From contig JAQWSQ010000173.1 in NCBI GenBank assembly GCA_029243145.1, positions 1 to 33,394 on the forward strand: a DNA stretch of 33,394 nt. Reading direction: 5' to 3'. This DNA is from Planctomycetaceae bacterium. GTDB taxonomy: Bacteria; Planctomycetota; Planctomycetia; Planctomycetales; Planctomycetaceae. The translations under genes were made by a program, and so were the position numbers. Numbering within the stretch: position 1 is the stretch's first letter; each line of letters starts with the position of its first letter. The notes under the pieces are model-generated. The model had not been told where the DNA came from. It made no database searches and worked only from the letters and a program-made list of their open reading frames with translations. Shown piece by piece: positions 16,280 to 25,579 of the stretch.

Positions 16280-17559
16280 GATGGGATTTGGCACAAGCAT
16301 TCGAGGTCGTCAAAAAAGTGAGGATAAGTTTTCACGGTACAGCCCGGATTATCGATGACAACTCCTTCGGACTTTAAGCCGATCAAAGCAAAACTCATCG
16401 CCATACGATGATCGTTATAGGTCTCGATCGTTGCGGGAGTGATGGGGGCCGGATGAATCGTCAATCCCTCTTCTTCTTCATCGACGGTTTGTCCCAGTTT
16501 TCGCAGTTCGTTGGCAACCGCAGAAATACGATCCGTCTCTTTATGTCGCATATGACCGACATTTGTGATTCGAGTCGAACCTTCTGCAAAAACGGCCACG
16601 GCAGACAGCGTCTGAGCCGTATCGCTGATTGCATTCATGTCGATCTCGATGCCATGCAATGGTCGTCCCGTGACGGTGACCGAATCGTTCTGCCAATTGA
16701 CATCACAACCCATTTGCTCCAATGCATCGACGAATCGGACATCGCCTTGCAAGGCGAGTTGAGAAAGTCCCTCAACGGTCACTGTTCCACCTGTGATCGC
16801 GGCAGCAGCTAAGAAATAACTGGCGGCAGAGGCATCTGGCTCGATGTCGTACTGTGTCGACCGATATTTTGCTGGCTCAATATGAAAATGGTTGTCTGAT
16901 TGAATCTCTACCGCGACGCCGAACTGTGCCATCACACCCAGGGTCATGTCGATGTAAGGTTCAGAGACGAGAGGGCCATCGACGATAATCTGAGTAGAAG
17001 ACTTGGCGCAAGGTGCCGTCATTAACAACGCACTGAGATACTGGCTGGAGATGTTCCCTTTGACGCGGGTTTCACCTCCTTGAATACCTTGGGCGTGAAT
17101 TTTCACGGGCGGGCAATCGTTTCCTTCGAGACATTCCACCTGCGCTTTCCACTGAGTCAACGCATTGACGAGATGGCCGATGGGGCGTTCGCGCATGCGA
17201 CTATTACCATCGAGCAGGTATTCGCCGTGACCGTTGCAGCATAAGGCTGTCAGGAAACGAATGCTTGTACCGCTATTTTCGAGCCACAATTCTGCCGATG
17301 TTGCGGGAGGAGTTCCCGCACATCCGATGATTTTGGCTGTGTTGTTTTGTGCGTCATGAGTGACCGAGATGCCCAAACGGTTCAGGCTCTCCATCATCAC
17401 TCGCGTATCTTCGCAGTCCAAGAGGCCGGTCAGTTGGGTTTCGCCATCGGCGAGCGCAGCCAGTATGAGAGCTCGGTTGGAAATACTTTTAGAGCCGGGC
17501 GGACGAATGGTGCCATTCACGGGACCGGAAACAGGATGTATTTTGCGTGTATCTGACAT
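16276..17559 (-). CDS. aroA: 3-phosphoshikimate 1-carboxyvinyltransferase (EPSP synthase)
   Basis: A 427-residue enzyme of the shikimate pathway, joining phosphoenolpyruvate to shikimate-3-phosphate. Family motifs are complete: [20 protein letters not shown] near the N-terminus, [58 protein letters not shown] and [17 protein letters not shown]. The PEP-binding loop reads [11 protein letters not shown] where E. coli has LGNAGTAMRPL, so the position of Pro101 is Phe. Starts at 17559 ([12 protein letters not shown], most family-like), 17571 (ATG) and 17592 (TTG) are all in frame, and none has a clear ribosome binding site. The gene heads a two-gene unit with rsmB (4-base overlap). Confidence 0.93.
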   Translation of the reverse strand: MSDTRKIHPVSGPVNGTIRPPGSKSISNRALILAALADGETQLTGLLDCEDTRVMMESLNRLGISVTHDAQNNTAKIIGCAGTPPATSAELWLENSGTSIRFLTALCCNGHGEYLLDGNSRMRERPIGHLVNALTQWKAQVECLEGNDCPPVKIHAQGIQGGETRVKGNISSQYLSALLMTAPCAKSSTQIIVDGPLVSEPYIDMTLGVMAQFGVAVEIQSDNHFHIEPAKYRSTQYDIEPDASAASYFLAAAAITGGTVTVEGLSQLALQGDVRFVDALEQMGCDVNWQNDSVTVTGRPLHGIEIDMNAISDTAQTLSAVAVFAEGSTRITNVGHMRHKETDRISAVANELRKLGQTVDEEEEGLTIHPAPITPATIETYNDHRMAMSFALIGLKSEGVVIDNPGCTVKTYPHFFDDLECLCQIPS

Positions 17560-17592
17560 GAATTGGGTCATTATAGAGTTTGTCGTCGGCAA

Positions 17593-17910
17593 TCATTGGC
17601 TACCACTGTGATTTCTCAGGCAGTCAATGTGAAGTCTGTCTGGCAATATTGTACCGAGCCACACTCAGAACCGAAGTAGCACTGACTCTTGGATCATCAA
17701 GAAACTGGTTCAAATTCCAGACTTAGAACCATCATAACCGGTCCTGTGGCCACTCTGACGGCAGAAGAGCTTGAAACAGTCGTTTTCTTCCAAAGCCGTA
17801 TATCTTACCAAGACGATGTATTTTAAAGGAAACGTGCTCTTCGATAAGACGGAAGTACGAATCGGAAATATCTTCGAGACAAGCTAAACGCCTGAAATGG
17901 ATTTTCACGG
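17593..17910. other. Divergent intergenic region, about 320 bp
   Basis: This gap lies between aroA (minus) and the small anchored protein (plus). I find no supportable gene, strong hairpin or repeat in it. It presumably carries the two divergent promoters, but no convincing -35/-10 pair can be named. Confidence 0.5.
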
Positions 17911-18582
17911 ATGTCTACAATATACGTTCGCATCACACTTCTGACACTCGCCACAGTTATGTTTGGCATGATCTGGTCACATGATCACAAGCCTGTGATC
18001 AAGCAAAAGACGGTGGTCGCTTATGACTTTGACTGGCCTTGTGCTGTGAAAACCGTTGACCCAGTGATTCAGATGGTCTCCTGGCAACAACTCGATGAGA
18101 GTGTTTTGCCGTTATCCTTTGAGAGTGAAATCTTGATCGACAATCTGGTCAAACAGTCGGCTGCCTCCGTGAGTGTAGTTGCTCCAGAGTTCATTGTGGT
18201 AAGTCGGCTGACTTATCCTTTGCCACACGATCTGGCTGTCGGTGACTATCGAGTGATTGATCAGTCTGGAAACGTACAAAGTTTGTCGGTCACGGCAGAA
18301 AATTTACGTGATTGGGGTCTCTCGGCGTCCAATTCACCGCAAAACTCTTATGAAATTCACAGTCGCGATTGTCGCTGGCATTTCATCAAAATCTCGGAAC
18401 CAGTAGCAATCGTCTCAGAAGAAGACAAACCGAGTGATATCGAGATGGAAGCCGCTTGGGGATCGGTGTTGAGTTTTGCAGGAGAGGCCATCAATCCCGC
18501 AGTACAACAAGTCTCCAAACCATTCCAAAACTGGCTGAGCAACGATGTCAGGCTATCTGCGAAACCGGCCCAATTGAATTGA
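17911..18582 (+). CDS. Small membrane-anchored or secreted protein, unknown function
   Basis: A 223-residue protein with one N-terminal hydrophobic segment (YVRITLLTLATVMFGMIW) that may be an uncleaved anchor or signal peptide. The rest is polar with alternating beta-like segments (EFIVVSRLTYPLPHDL, GDYRVIDQSGNVQSLSV). It contains two cysteines (WPCAV, RDCRW) that could form a disulfide outside the membrane. I recognise no family. Codon use looks like that of the neighbours. It is followed after 49 bases by the HicB-like gene on the same strand, so the two may share a transcript. The ribosome binding site is weak. Confidence 0.65.
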   Translation: MSTIYVRITLLTLATVMFGMIWSHDHKPVIKQKTVVAYDFDWPCAVKTVDPVIQMVSWQQLDESVLPLSFESEILIDNLVKQSAASVSVVAPEFIVVSRLTYPLPHDLAVGDYRVIDQSGNVQSLSVTAENLRDWGLSASNSPQNSYEIHSRDCRWHFIKISEPVAIVSEEDKPSDIEMEAAWGSVLSFAGEAINPAVQQVSKPFQNWLSNDVRLSAKPAQLN

Positions 18583-18631
18583 AAGTGCAGACTGGTATCA
18601 GGGACTTCTGCTGATACAATCTGCCACCATC

Positions 18632-18928
18632 ATGAATCATTCTCTACCGATCACCGATGGCCCTAACGATCAACCACCGGTCTACGATTGTCGCGTCGTC
18701 TTAACGCCACCCACGGGAGACGACTTCAGCTATCAGGCTTTTGCGGGAAATCTTCCCGAGATCACCGCATCAGGCCCAACAGAACGGGATTGTCTGCGAG
18801 ATCTGGTGACTCGCTTCAAAGAGGCACTGCAAAAATATCGCGCGTCGGGTGAACCGATTCCCTGGACTGAGCCTCCGATTGCCCCCACACAGGGACAGCA
18901 ACAACGATGGATTCCCGTTCATCTCTAG
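18632..18928 (+). CDS. Small HicB-like protein without a HicA partner
   Basis: A 98-residue protein whose middle matches the HicB/UPF0150 fold pattern: an extended strand (YDCRVVLTPP), a turn, FAGNLPEITASGPTERDC (where HicB proteins have the LPGxxAxGxTxEEA pattern), the helix LRDLVTRFKEALQKYRASGE, and a final P-I-P-W. In toxin-antitoxin modules HicB neutralises the HicA RNase, but there is no HicA-like frame on either side and no C-terminal DNA-binding domain. It is therefore better seen as a stand-alone HicB-like domain protein, a type that is common and mostly uncharacterised. No clear ribosome binding site is seen. Confidence 0.68.
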   Translation: MNHSLPITDGPNDQPPVYDCRVVLTPPTGDDFSYQAFAGNLPEITASGPTERDCLRDLVTRFKEALQKYRASGEPIPWTEPPIAPTQGQQQRWIPVHL

Positions 18929-19079
18929 ACCCTCGGAATATTCCCCTTAAGAGACCTATAGTACCTATTTCTCCGAGGCTGATCGTTCCCCATAATCCTG
19001 CCGCCCCCGCTTGGATATTGGCGACCGAAGCTCTCGTTCGCTATCCGATTATGTCGATTCTCAGGATTATCGTAGCACA

Positions 19080-19102
19080 ATTGAGTGGTGACACCGCTCA
19101 AT
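19080..19102. promoter_or_regulatory. 10-bp hairpin upstream of the phosphodiesterase lipoprotein
   Basis: ATTGAG-T-GGT pairs with ACC-G-CTCAAT around GAC. All ten pairs form, one of them T-G. It lies 36 bases before the ATG at 19138, with no T run. It could be a leader hairpin or an operator for the gene downstream. Confidence 0.35.
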
Positions 19103-19137
19103 CTGTCGACTTTGTCCATTGAGATATCAATTCATAA

Positions 19138-22100
19138 ATGCTTTCTAACCCGAACAGCGGCATCTATTTAGGAATCCTGTTGTGTTTGTTGACCACTGTT
19201 GGGTGTCAACAACAGACGACGGTGCGCGCAGTGATCGATGAATTGCCGGAAGAGTCTCACTCGAATCGTTTAGTGGTTGAGGCCCAGTCTGGGTGGGTTG
19301 AGACAGGTCTGAGTCTGAAAGCTGGAGAGTCGATCACGATTCGTGCTTCAGGAGAAATCACTGCGGGAAATTCATCCACACTCAATCGAGATTTTAAGGT
19401 CGGTCCTGAAGGAACATTCTTTTACACCGATGAGGTGGCTGACAAGTCATTTCCGCTTGCAGCGGCATCCTCCGGCCCGGCAGCATGCTTTGGGCTCATT
19501 GGACGAATTGGAACCGGCTCACCATTTGTTGTCGGCGACCAGTCCTCCATGCGCGTGAAGTCTTCCGGTCGACTGATGCTCGGTATCAATGATTTCGATC
19601 ACTCAGACAACGCGGGGCAGTTTGAGGTCATCATTGAACGTGGACCGTCCCCTAGGCCGGTCCGTATGGAAGAGCAGATTTTAGAACCGATCTCACAACC
19701 GGTGCCTCCCGTTGATCAAGCACGGGTTGTCGTCTTTTATATGGATGGTTTACGCCCGGATGTGGTCCATGAAATGTCGGCGATGGGACATCTTCCGAAT
19801 ATCACCAACTTGTTTGTCGAAGGTGGGACGTGTCTAGGAGAAACGTTCACAGGATTTCCTTCTGATACCATCACATCCAACGGAACAATGTGGACAGGCT
19901 GTTTTTCGGATCGACATGGCTTGAAGGGGCAAGTGAGATTTAGCCGTCGATCTCTCGCTTCCGAATCTTATCTGGAACCATTAGGTCCAAATCGAAGTAG
20001 CCGTTTACTTCAACCAGAAGGTGCCGACTCGCTGATTCAAAAGGCACAGATTGAAACACTCAATTTCGGCTTAGGTGATGGGGCTGGAGATCGATGGGGG
20101 AAGTCTCAGACCTCGGGAGTGCCACCCCTTTATGAGCACTTGCAATCGCGCGGTCAAAATTGGGCTACCGGCATTCTTCCCATGATGACAGAAGTTCCAC
20201 CGATGTTGTGGACGCGCAGTCTGATTCGGAACATGCCTTACTTTCGCGCTCATGAAGCCTGGAAGTATATTGACGATGCAAACACACACTTCGCGTTAAA
20301 GCATTTGATCTCACAGGATCTACCAGTCACGATCATCTGGCTTCCTGAGACCGATTCTGTGAGTCACAAAGAATCACGGGGGCAGTTTGGCAGCACTCGT
20401 CGAACGATTGCACTTGCCGACCGACTGATCGGCAAGGTAGTGTCGGCGTTGGAAACTCGGGGACTGCTTGCCTCGACTTATTTCATGTTGGTGAGCGATC
20501 ACGGACATCATGGTGGACGCGATAAATATCTGACGAAGTTCGACCTTGCCAACGAACTGTTCCATCGCCCCAGAACAATCGATCAAGCCGGCAACTGGAT
20601 TGGGGGAGGCTTGGGTCTCTCCGTGCGGCAGCATCGTTTCTGGAATCGACATCCCGAAGACAGCACGAGACAGTTTGTGTTCATCGATGGGGATAGCGAT
20701 GGAGCAGCGCGCGTGTTCCTGCCCAAAGACCATTATCAATCGGAAAAATGGATGGGAACTTCTCAGCCTGCGGACTTATTGGAATATCGTATCAATGAGC
20801 AGGCATCTCCCGTCAATTTTCCACTCACCATCGCGGCAACTCGTGGTAAAACGGGGACTGGTGAATGGGGACACCCCATCGACTTGGTGTTGATGAAACT
20901 TTCCGAAAACTTCATTTTGATAACGACCCATGATCGCGGACAGGCGGTCATTGATCGCCGTATGACCATTGGAAAACGATGGGTTTATCGATATCGGACT
21001 GTGCATAACGTGCGACCTTTGGAGGATGGCACCGTGAATTTCGATGAACTTGAGCAACCGACTGCCGACCCTCTCGGCATCTCGTTGGCTGTTCCGGTGG
21101 AGTCATGGGGATCCTATCTGAGCGAGCAGGAGTGGTTGCAGGTCACGGCAAAAACAGATTATCCAGACAGTGTGGTGGCGATCACTCGGCATTTGTTATG
21201 GCAAGATAATCTGAAATACCGGGAAGATGAGTATGCTGCCGATCTCGTCGTGACTGCCAAACGTAACTGGTATTTTGGAACGAAGAGTTCTCCCGGAACG
21301 ATGCACGGCTATCCGTTTCGCGAATCAATGCGAGCGACCTGGTTTGTCTCCGGTCCGACAATCCGTCGAGGTGCGCGATTGCAAAAAGCGACTCGCTTGG
21401 CAGATCTCACTCCCACAATTCTCGACTTGATTGGTTTTCAGGATGAGGAAGTCGAATTCGATGGTCGCGTTGTCTCCGAGATTTATACTCGACAACCCAG
21501 TTATGAAAACCAACGACAGGATCGTCCCGTCTATTGGCAGGATGTCGATTTGTCGGCCTGGGAACAAATCGAATATCGGCCCTCGGAACCCTACGAATAT
21601 CTACCATGGACGATGAATCGTCCTGATAGTCCCTTAGATCTGAATATCATGGCAGGAAATTTAGTCACTCTGGGTGATATCAGTTTCTGGAGGCTTTTTG
21701 ATGACGTAATCTCACCACTCACCGGAGGTGAAAAATATGTCGTTGGAGCTGTAGAGTCCCTCGAACAATCATCATGGAGTTTGGGTAAACCTGTGGGCGA
21801 AGCGGCCGGAGTGGTTGATCTCTCCGGGTTGACGCTGGGCGACTACAGTCAAACATCGATTGGTCACGTGAAACGAGTGGATCGAGCCATCGACTGGATA
21901 CAGGATCGATCATCAGAAATCGATCAAGCAATGGTCTCGCCGATTGGATATCGGCAATCACCACCTGCGAAAATTCTGAATGGTGGAGTCGATGGAGCAC
22001 AGTTTGTCATCTGGGAAACATATCGTTTCGTGCAAAGAGTGACGATGCAAATTCTTGATGAAAAAATCCTGAACGGCATCGAAAATGTCACAGATAAGTC

Positions 22101-22158
22101 CGTCAATCATTTTCGGACAGTTCCCGCAGAGCGCAAAGTACATGTCTTCCAGCCTTAA
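19138..22158 (+). CDS. Lipoprotein of the alkaline phosphatase / type I phosphodiesterase superfamily
   Basis: A 1006-residue protein with a lipobox (LLTTVGC, lipidated Cys at residue 23), so it is membrane-tethered outside the cytoplasm. Residues about 40-165 form a beta-rich lectin-like module (VEAQSGWVETGLSLKAGESI; LMLGINDFDHSDNAGQFEV) like the PA-IL-type domains of planctomycete proteins. Then comes the phosphodiesterase core: VVVFYMDGLRPDVV (metal Asp), GFPSDTITSNGTMWTG (nucleophile Thr region), PETDSVSHKE (metal Asp and His), VSDHGHHGG (metal Asp and His), and a later GTMHGYPF that may supply the last metal His. It should hydrolyse a phosphodiester or phosphomonoester; the substrate cannot be told. 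The last 250 residues are unassigned. It ends inside a hairpin shared with the convergent sugar kinase gene. Confidence 0.84.
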   Translation: MLSNPNSGIYLGILLCLLTTVGCQQQTTVRAVIDELPEESHSNRLVVEAQSGWVETGLSLKAGESITIRASGEITAGNSSTLNRDFKVGPEGTFFYTDEVADKSFPLAAASSGPAACFGLIGRIGTGSPFVVGDQSSMRVKSSGRLMLGINDFDHSDNAGQFEVIIERGPSPRPVRMEEQILEPISQPVPPVDQARVVVFYMDGLRPDVVHEMSAMGHLPNITNLFVEGGTCLGETFTGFPSDTITSNGTMWTGCFSDRHGLKGQVRFSRRSLASESYLEPLGPNRSSRLLQPEGADSLIQKAQIETLNFGLGDGAGDRWGKSQTSGVPPLYEHLQSRGQNWATGILPMMTEVPPMLWTRSLIRNMPYFRAHEAWKYIDDANTHFALKHLISQDLPVTIIWLPETDSVSHKESRGQFGSTRRTIALADRLIGKVVSALETRGLLASTYFMLVSDHGHHGGRDKYLTKFDLANELFHRPRTIDQAGNWIGGGLGLSVRQHRFWNRHPEDSTRQFVFIDGDSDGAARVFLPKDHYQSEKWMGTSQPADLLEYRINEQASPVNFPLTIAATRGKTGTGEWGHPIDLVLMKLSENFILITTHDRGQAVIDRRMTIGKRWVYRYRTVHNVRPLEDGTVNFDELEQPTADPLGISLAVPVESWGSYLSEQEWLQVTAKTDYPDSVVAITRHLLWQDNLKYREDEYAADLVVTAKRNWYFGTKSSPGTMHGYPFRESMRATWFVSGPTIRRGARLQKATRLADLTPTILDLIGFQDEEVEFDGRVVSEIYTRQPSYENQRQDRPVYWQDVDLSAWEQIEYRPSEPYEYLPWTMNRPDSPLDLNIMAGNLVTLGDISFWRLFDDVISPLTGGEKYVVGAVESLEQSSWSLGKPVGEAAGVVDLSGLTLGDYSQTSIGHVKRVDRAIDWIQDRSSEIDQAMVSPIGYRQSPPAKILNGGVDGAQFVIWETYRFVQRVTMQILDEKILNGIENVTDKSVNHFRTVPAERKVHVFQP

Positions 22159-22177
22159 CAGTCTATTAAGGCTGGAA
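22147..22177. terminator. Convergent hairpin shared by two genes' stop codons
   Basis: TTCCAGCCTTAA at 22147-22158 is the exact reverse complement of TTAAGGCTGGAA at 22166-22177, with a seven-base loop. It contains the stop codons of both convergent genes, and each gene ends Phe-Gln-Pro-stop. There is no T run on either side, so it may stop polymerase poorly but would protect the 3' ends of both messages. Confidence 0.7.
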
Positions 22178-23068
22178 CCGGGTGATCAATTCTGCGAAGT
22201 CTTCTTTCAAATCGGGCATCGCCCCCGAACATGAAGCGACTTTGGCCCCGACGCTATTGGCGAATTCGCCAGCCGTCTTGAGGGGCCAGTTCTTCAGTAA
22301 TGCCGAGATGAGTCCTGCGGTAAACGCATCACCTGCCCCCACTGCATCGGCGACGATAATTTTCTCTCCCGGAACATCGATCGTCTCATCGGCAGAGATC
22401 AGGAGGCAGCCGTTTTCACCGCGAGTAATAATAACAAGTTCTACTCCGTAGCGGCTTTGGATCTCACGAGCAAACGGACTCTCTTTCGCAGAAGTGTTGA
22501 GGAGTTGGCTGATGACGATCAGTTCTTCATGATTCAATTTCACAGCACGACACGCTCGCAAAGATTCTTCCAAAACGGTGGATGAGAAATAGTTTTGTCG
22601 AAGATTGACATCATAAACAATCAGGCATTCTTCGGAGGTCGCCGCTAGGCATTGTTGGATTGTGGTGTGTGATGGTTCACCTCGTTGTGCGAGTGAACCA
22701 AAGCAAATCGCGGACGCCGACCGCATCAACTTCTGCCAGTCTGGTGTGAATTCCATCGCATCCCAGGCCACGTCTTTATGAATGGTGTATGCGGGATGAT
22801 TTCCTTCTTGCATCTCAACAGTCACGGTTCCCGTTGGAGTTTTGGCGTCGAATTGGAGTGTTCGTGAGGAGACTCCCTGTGACTCCAGGAACGCAGTGAG
22901 TTCTTCTCCCAATGGATCCTGTCCGATGCGAGAACAGACAACTCCCTCACAGTCGAGTTGGTTCGCTTGAAAAGCGACATTGGCAGGAGCGCCGCCAGGG
23001 CGTCGGGAATCTGCAAAACAGTCCCACAAGAGTTCTCCAAGGCCGATGACAAGTGGCCGGTGATGCAT
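22166..23068 (-). CDS. PfkB-family carbohydrate kinase (fructokinase-like)
   Basis: A 300-residue ribokinase/PfkB-family sugar kinase. It begins RPLVIGLGELLWDCF and has the first PfkB signature RRPGGAPANVAFQANQL, which binds the sugar. The lid and substrate region follow (SRIGQDPLGEELTAFL; PTGTVTVEM). The second signature is VADAVGAGDAFTAGLISALL, containing the catalytic Asp and the anion hole for ATP. The GELLWD and GGAPANVA pattern is typical of fructokinases, so phosphorylation of fructose is the best guess, with other hexoses or adenosine less likely. The start at 23068 has a strong GAGGTGA upstream. It is downstream of a DUF1559 gene but separated from it by a terminator, so it has its own promoter. 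Confidence 0.9.
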   Translation of the reverse strand: MHHRPLVIGLGELLWDCFADSRRPGGAPANVAFQANQLDCEGVVCSRIGQDPLGEELTAFLESQGVSSRTLQFDAKTPTGTVTVEMQEGNHPAYTIHKDVAWDAMEFTPDWQKLMRSASAICFGSLAQRGEPSHTTIQQCLAATSEECLIVYDVNLRQNYFSSTVLEESLRACRAVKLNHEELIVISQLLNTSAKESPFAREIQSRYGVELVIITRGENGCLLISADETIDVPGEKIIVADAVGAGDAFTAGLISALLKNWPLKTAGEFANSVGAKVASCSGAMPDLKEDFAELITRFQP

Positions 23069-23132
23069 GCTTCACCTCAATCGCTTCCTGAACAAAAGAT
23101 ATTGATTCTGGTATTCTAAAGCGTGCGCGATC

Positions 23133-23164
23133 AAAAAACGACTCGGTCAATCTGACTGAGTCGT
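23133..23164 (-). terminator. Rho-independent terminator after the first DUF1559 gene
   Basis: Twelve bases at 23138-23149 pair with 23153-23164 around an ATC loop, with one wobble pair. On the minus strand the stem is followed by six T (A run at 23133-23138). It lies about 20 bases past the stop of the DUF1559 gene ending at 23185 and before the sugar-kinase start. Confidence 0.9.
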
Positions 23165-23184
23165 GAGGTGTTAAAAACGTAAAA

Positions 23185-24213
23185 TCAAAAACTCCCGATG
23201 ACTTCGCCACCTGATCGAGTTCCCAACGCTCTCCAGACCGAGAGGTCGATATTTTCACTGACAGATCTCGTCGAACCATCTAGCAGAAGTGCATTCACGA
23301 TCCCTGTGTGATAGCTGCGTGAAGTAATGATTGCATAAGTGGGGCTACCATTACTTCCGTCTCGTCCTTCTTGCCAAGAGTTATAGTCGACTTCGTTGTA
23401 GGTGATGCCTCCGCTACTGAAGGAAACATTCGTGTTTGGCGAGAGAGTGACAGTCACTCCTGCGTGGTGAACTCGTCCATCCGGCCATTCGGTGTGTCCC
23501 GTGGCTGGACTCAGTTTGAGCGAGGTTCCCGTTGCGATGGCAGCTTGGGCATCGGTGATGGATTGTGGCATGGTCGTTGAAGAGGGGCCGCCATTTCGTG
23601 TGTAGGGTGTCCAAGCTTTGACTTCTGCGGCCAGCAACGTATTGCTGCTTCCATCTGTCGCATCGCGGAACGATAATTTTGCATTGGGATAGAACAAACC
23701 ATTCCCGCCACGCCCCGTTGTGGGGTCGAACACAAACCAAGTCCCGTAATTGAATCCATAGGTTGTCGGCCGGAGATTCACTTTACCGCTGCCGGGATCG
23801 CGTGGTTGTCCTGCTTTGGGATCGCTCGGGCATGAGTAAGCATCGATTTTCAAACCATCAATCGCGGTTTGAAAGTCCCAGGCAACGGTGAGATCCACTT
23901 GATCATAGGTGTTGCCTTGTTCGAGAAACGGCAACAACCGACCGTGAACTCCCCAGGAACCGTTGTTTCCTGTTGAGATCAGATTGGTGTTGACGGCTGC
24001 ACCGGGTGGAAAGGTGCGATGGGCGGTCTGGTAATTGTGTACCGCCAAGCCAATTTGCTTGAGGTTGTTTTTACAGCTTGTGCGACGAGCCGCTTCGCGG
24101 GCTTGCTGGACGGCCGGTAACAACAAGGCAACCAGAACAGCGATAATGGCGATGACAACCAACAACTCGATCAGGGTGAATCCTCGTGGCAGTTTGCGAT
24201 TGCTGTTTTTCAT
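23185..24213 (-). CDS. DUF1559 prepilin-like protein (paralogue 1)
   Basis: A 342-residue protein. It has a short basic leader, then the type IV prepilin cleavage/methylation motif [20 protein letters not shown], and the DUF1559 continuation [20 protein letters not shown]. The C-terminus contains [20 protein letters not shown] with the H-x9-DG motif. These proteins form large families in planctomycetes and are thought to be pilin-like surface or pseudopilus subunits; the exact role is unknown. The prepilin peptidase would cut after the Gly of RGF. It shares the first 43 mature residues (apart from one Ile/Leu just beyond) with the next gene upstream, while the rest is much more divergent. It has its own terminator. 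No strong ribosome binding site is seen. Confidence 0.93.
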   Translation of the reverse strand: MKNSNRKLPRGFTLIELLVVIAIIAVLVALLLPAVQQAREAARRTSCKNNLKQIGLAVHNYQTAHRTFPPGAAVNTNLISTGNNGSWGVHGRLLPFLEQGNTYDQVDLTVAWDFQTAIDGLKIDAYSCPSDPKAGQPRDPGSGKVNLRPTTYGFNYGTWFVFDPTTGRGGNGLFYPNAKLSFRDATDGSSNTLLAAEVKAWTPYTRNGGPSSTTMPQSITDAQAAIATGTSLKLSPATGHTEWPDGRVHHAGVTVTLSPNTNVSFSSGGITYNEVDYNSWQEGRDGSNGSPTYAIITSRSYHTGIVNALLLDGSTRSVSENIDLSVWRALGTRSGGEVIGSF

Positions 24214-24300
24214 ATGTTCATTCTCAACACAGTTACTCGATGTTCACGCTGCGAATAAGACGTAATGTCCCGTGATTTCTAACGTTCGACATTTATCAAT

Positions 24301-24328
24301 AAAAATGCCCCGATGTTTAAGTCGAGGC
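24301..24328 (-). terminator. Rho-independent terminator after the second DUF1559 gene
   Basis: On the minus strand GCCTCGA (24328-24322) pairs with TCGGGGC (24313-24307), seven pairs with one U-G, and is followed by TTTTTATT. It is about 30 bases past the stop of the DUF1559 gene ending at 24358. It separates the two DUF1559 transcripts. Confidence 0.78.
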
Positions 24329-24357
24329 GTGGGAGTCGGTGATAGAAGAAAGAAGTC

Positions 24358-25365
24358 TCACCACTCACCCACCACGTTTCCGTCGTTGCGTTGTCCTAGA
24401 TTACGATAGACGCCAAGATCGATGTTCTCAGAGAGTGAGTGGACCGAGCCGTCAGCCAGTAACACATTCACAATACCTGTGTGATAACTGCGTGCCGTCA
24501 CCGCTGCATAAGTGAATAAGTCACTGCACCCAGCCCCCGACTCGCGACATGAAGTGAAATCGACATCGTAAGTCACGCCATCGGTGTGCGTATGCGGAAC
24601 CATTGAGTTGGGTGGAAATGTGGTCGTCACGCCACTCTGATGAACATGACCATCGACCCATTCGGTATGCCCTGAGTTCGTTTTGAAATCACCGCCGTAT
24701 CCTGAAATGGCCGTTTCATCAGCCGGCAGGGGCTGGTTTGTTCCGGTTGGATTTGCACCATTTCGAAAGTAGGGATTCCAAGCTTTGACTTCCATCATTG
24801 CCAAAGTGTTACTGGTTCCATCAGTGAAGTCTCGCATACGAATGGAACGGTTGGGGCTAAAGGCTCCGTTTCCACCGATGGATGTTCCGCGTCGATAGAC
24901 GAACCAAGAACCATGATTCACACCATATGTGAGCGGATAGTGAATCAGACTTCCATCCGGACGCGAAGTATCGTTCACTTCACTGGGACACAGGAGAGTA
25001 GGGACTCGTGTTTGAGTCACTGCCGGCTGAGCTTCGTAAGTTAAACTCCAATCAATCAGGTTTTGCAAATTCGCCTGATCGAGCAAAGGCAGCAGTCGAG
25101 CTTGAGCCGACCATGTCTTTAAGGTGACATTCGTGTCACCGGGATAACAGGCTGCTGGGGGAAGCCCAGTGTAGAGATCGTGATAGTTGTGCATCGCCAA
25201 GCCGAGTTGTTTCAAGTTGTTTTTGCAGCTTGTTCGGCGTGCCGCCTCGCGAGCCTGTTGAACGGCTGGCAGGAGTAATGCGACAAGGACGGCAATAATT
25301 GCGATCACAACAAGTAGCTCAATGAGGGTGAATCCGGAGCGATTCCTGCGGGGAAGGTAGGTCAT
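24358..25365 (-). CDS. DUF1559 prepilin-like protein (paralogue 2)
   Basis: A 335-residue paralogue of the neighbouring DUF1559 protein. The leader [11 protein letters not shown] precedes [20 protein letters not shown] and the conserved [16 protein letters not shown]. Middle motifs match the family ([51 protein letters not shown]), and the C-terminus has [20 protein letters not shown] with H-x9-DG. The segment [12 protein letters not shown] adds two cysteines not seen in the paralogue. GGA lies eight bases before the ATG. The two genes probably derive from an old tandem duplication: the N-terminal region is identical in protein but differs at many silent positions. Confidence 0.93.
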   Translation of the reverse strand: MTYLPRRNRSGFTLIELLVVIAIIAVLVALLLPAVQQAREAARRTSCKNNLKQLGLAMHNYHDLYTGLPPAACYPGDTNVTLKTWSAQARLLPLLDQANLQNLIDWSLTYEAQPAVTQTRVPTLLCPSEVNDTSRPDGSLIHYPLTYGVNHGSWFVYRRGTSIGGNGAFSPNRSIRMRDFTDGTSNTLAMMEVKAWNPYFRNGANPTGTNQPLPADETAISGYGGDFKTNSGHTEWVDGHVHQSGVTTTFPPNSMVPHTHTDGVTYDVDFTSCRESGAGCSDLFTYAAVTARSYHTGIVNVLLADGSVHSLSENIDLGVYRNLGQRNDGNVVGEW

Positions 25366-25393
25366 GGCGGGTTCCTATTTGAAGTCTATCGCC

Positions 25394-25408
25394 TGAGACT
25401 GAGTCTCA
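25394..25408. promoter_or_regulatory. Palindrome upstream of DUF1559 paralogue 2
   Basis: TGAGAC-TGA-GTCTCA forms a six-base inverted repeat with a three-base centre, 29 bases before the ATG at 25365. It could be an operator or a 5' leader hairpin. No equivalent was seen before the other paralogue. Confidence 0.3.
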
Positions 25409-25579
25409 ATGTCTCCTAGAATAGCGATTCAGTTTCAGGGATCAACCGAAAAAGGAACAATCAGTTGGATTTTTTGAAATCCAACGACAGAAATCCATCG
25501 ACAGATAGAGGAAGGGCAAATCGGATGCGCGAGATCGCCAGCAATAGAGAGAAAACCGACTGGGATACAGGCTAATCGC

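Noticed and set aside
18907..19122. Plus-strand open frame of 71 codons between the HicB-like gene and the lipoprotein
   Set aside because: It begins inside the HicB-like gene in another frame, has no ribosome binding site and shows no recognisable protein pattern.
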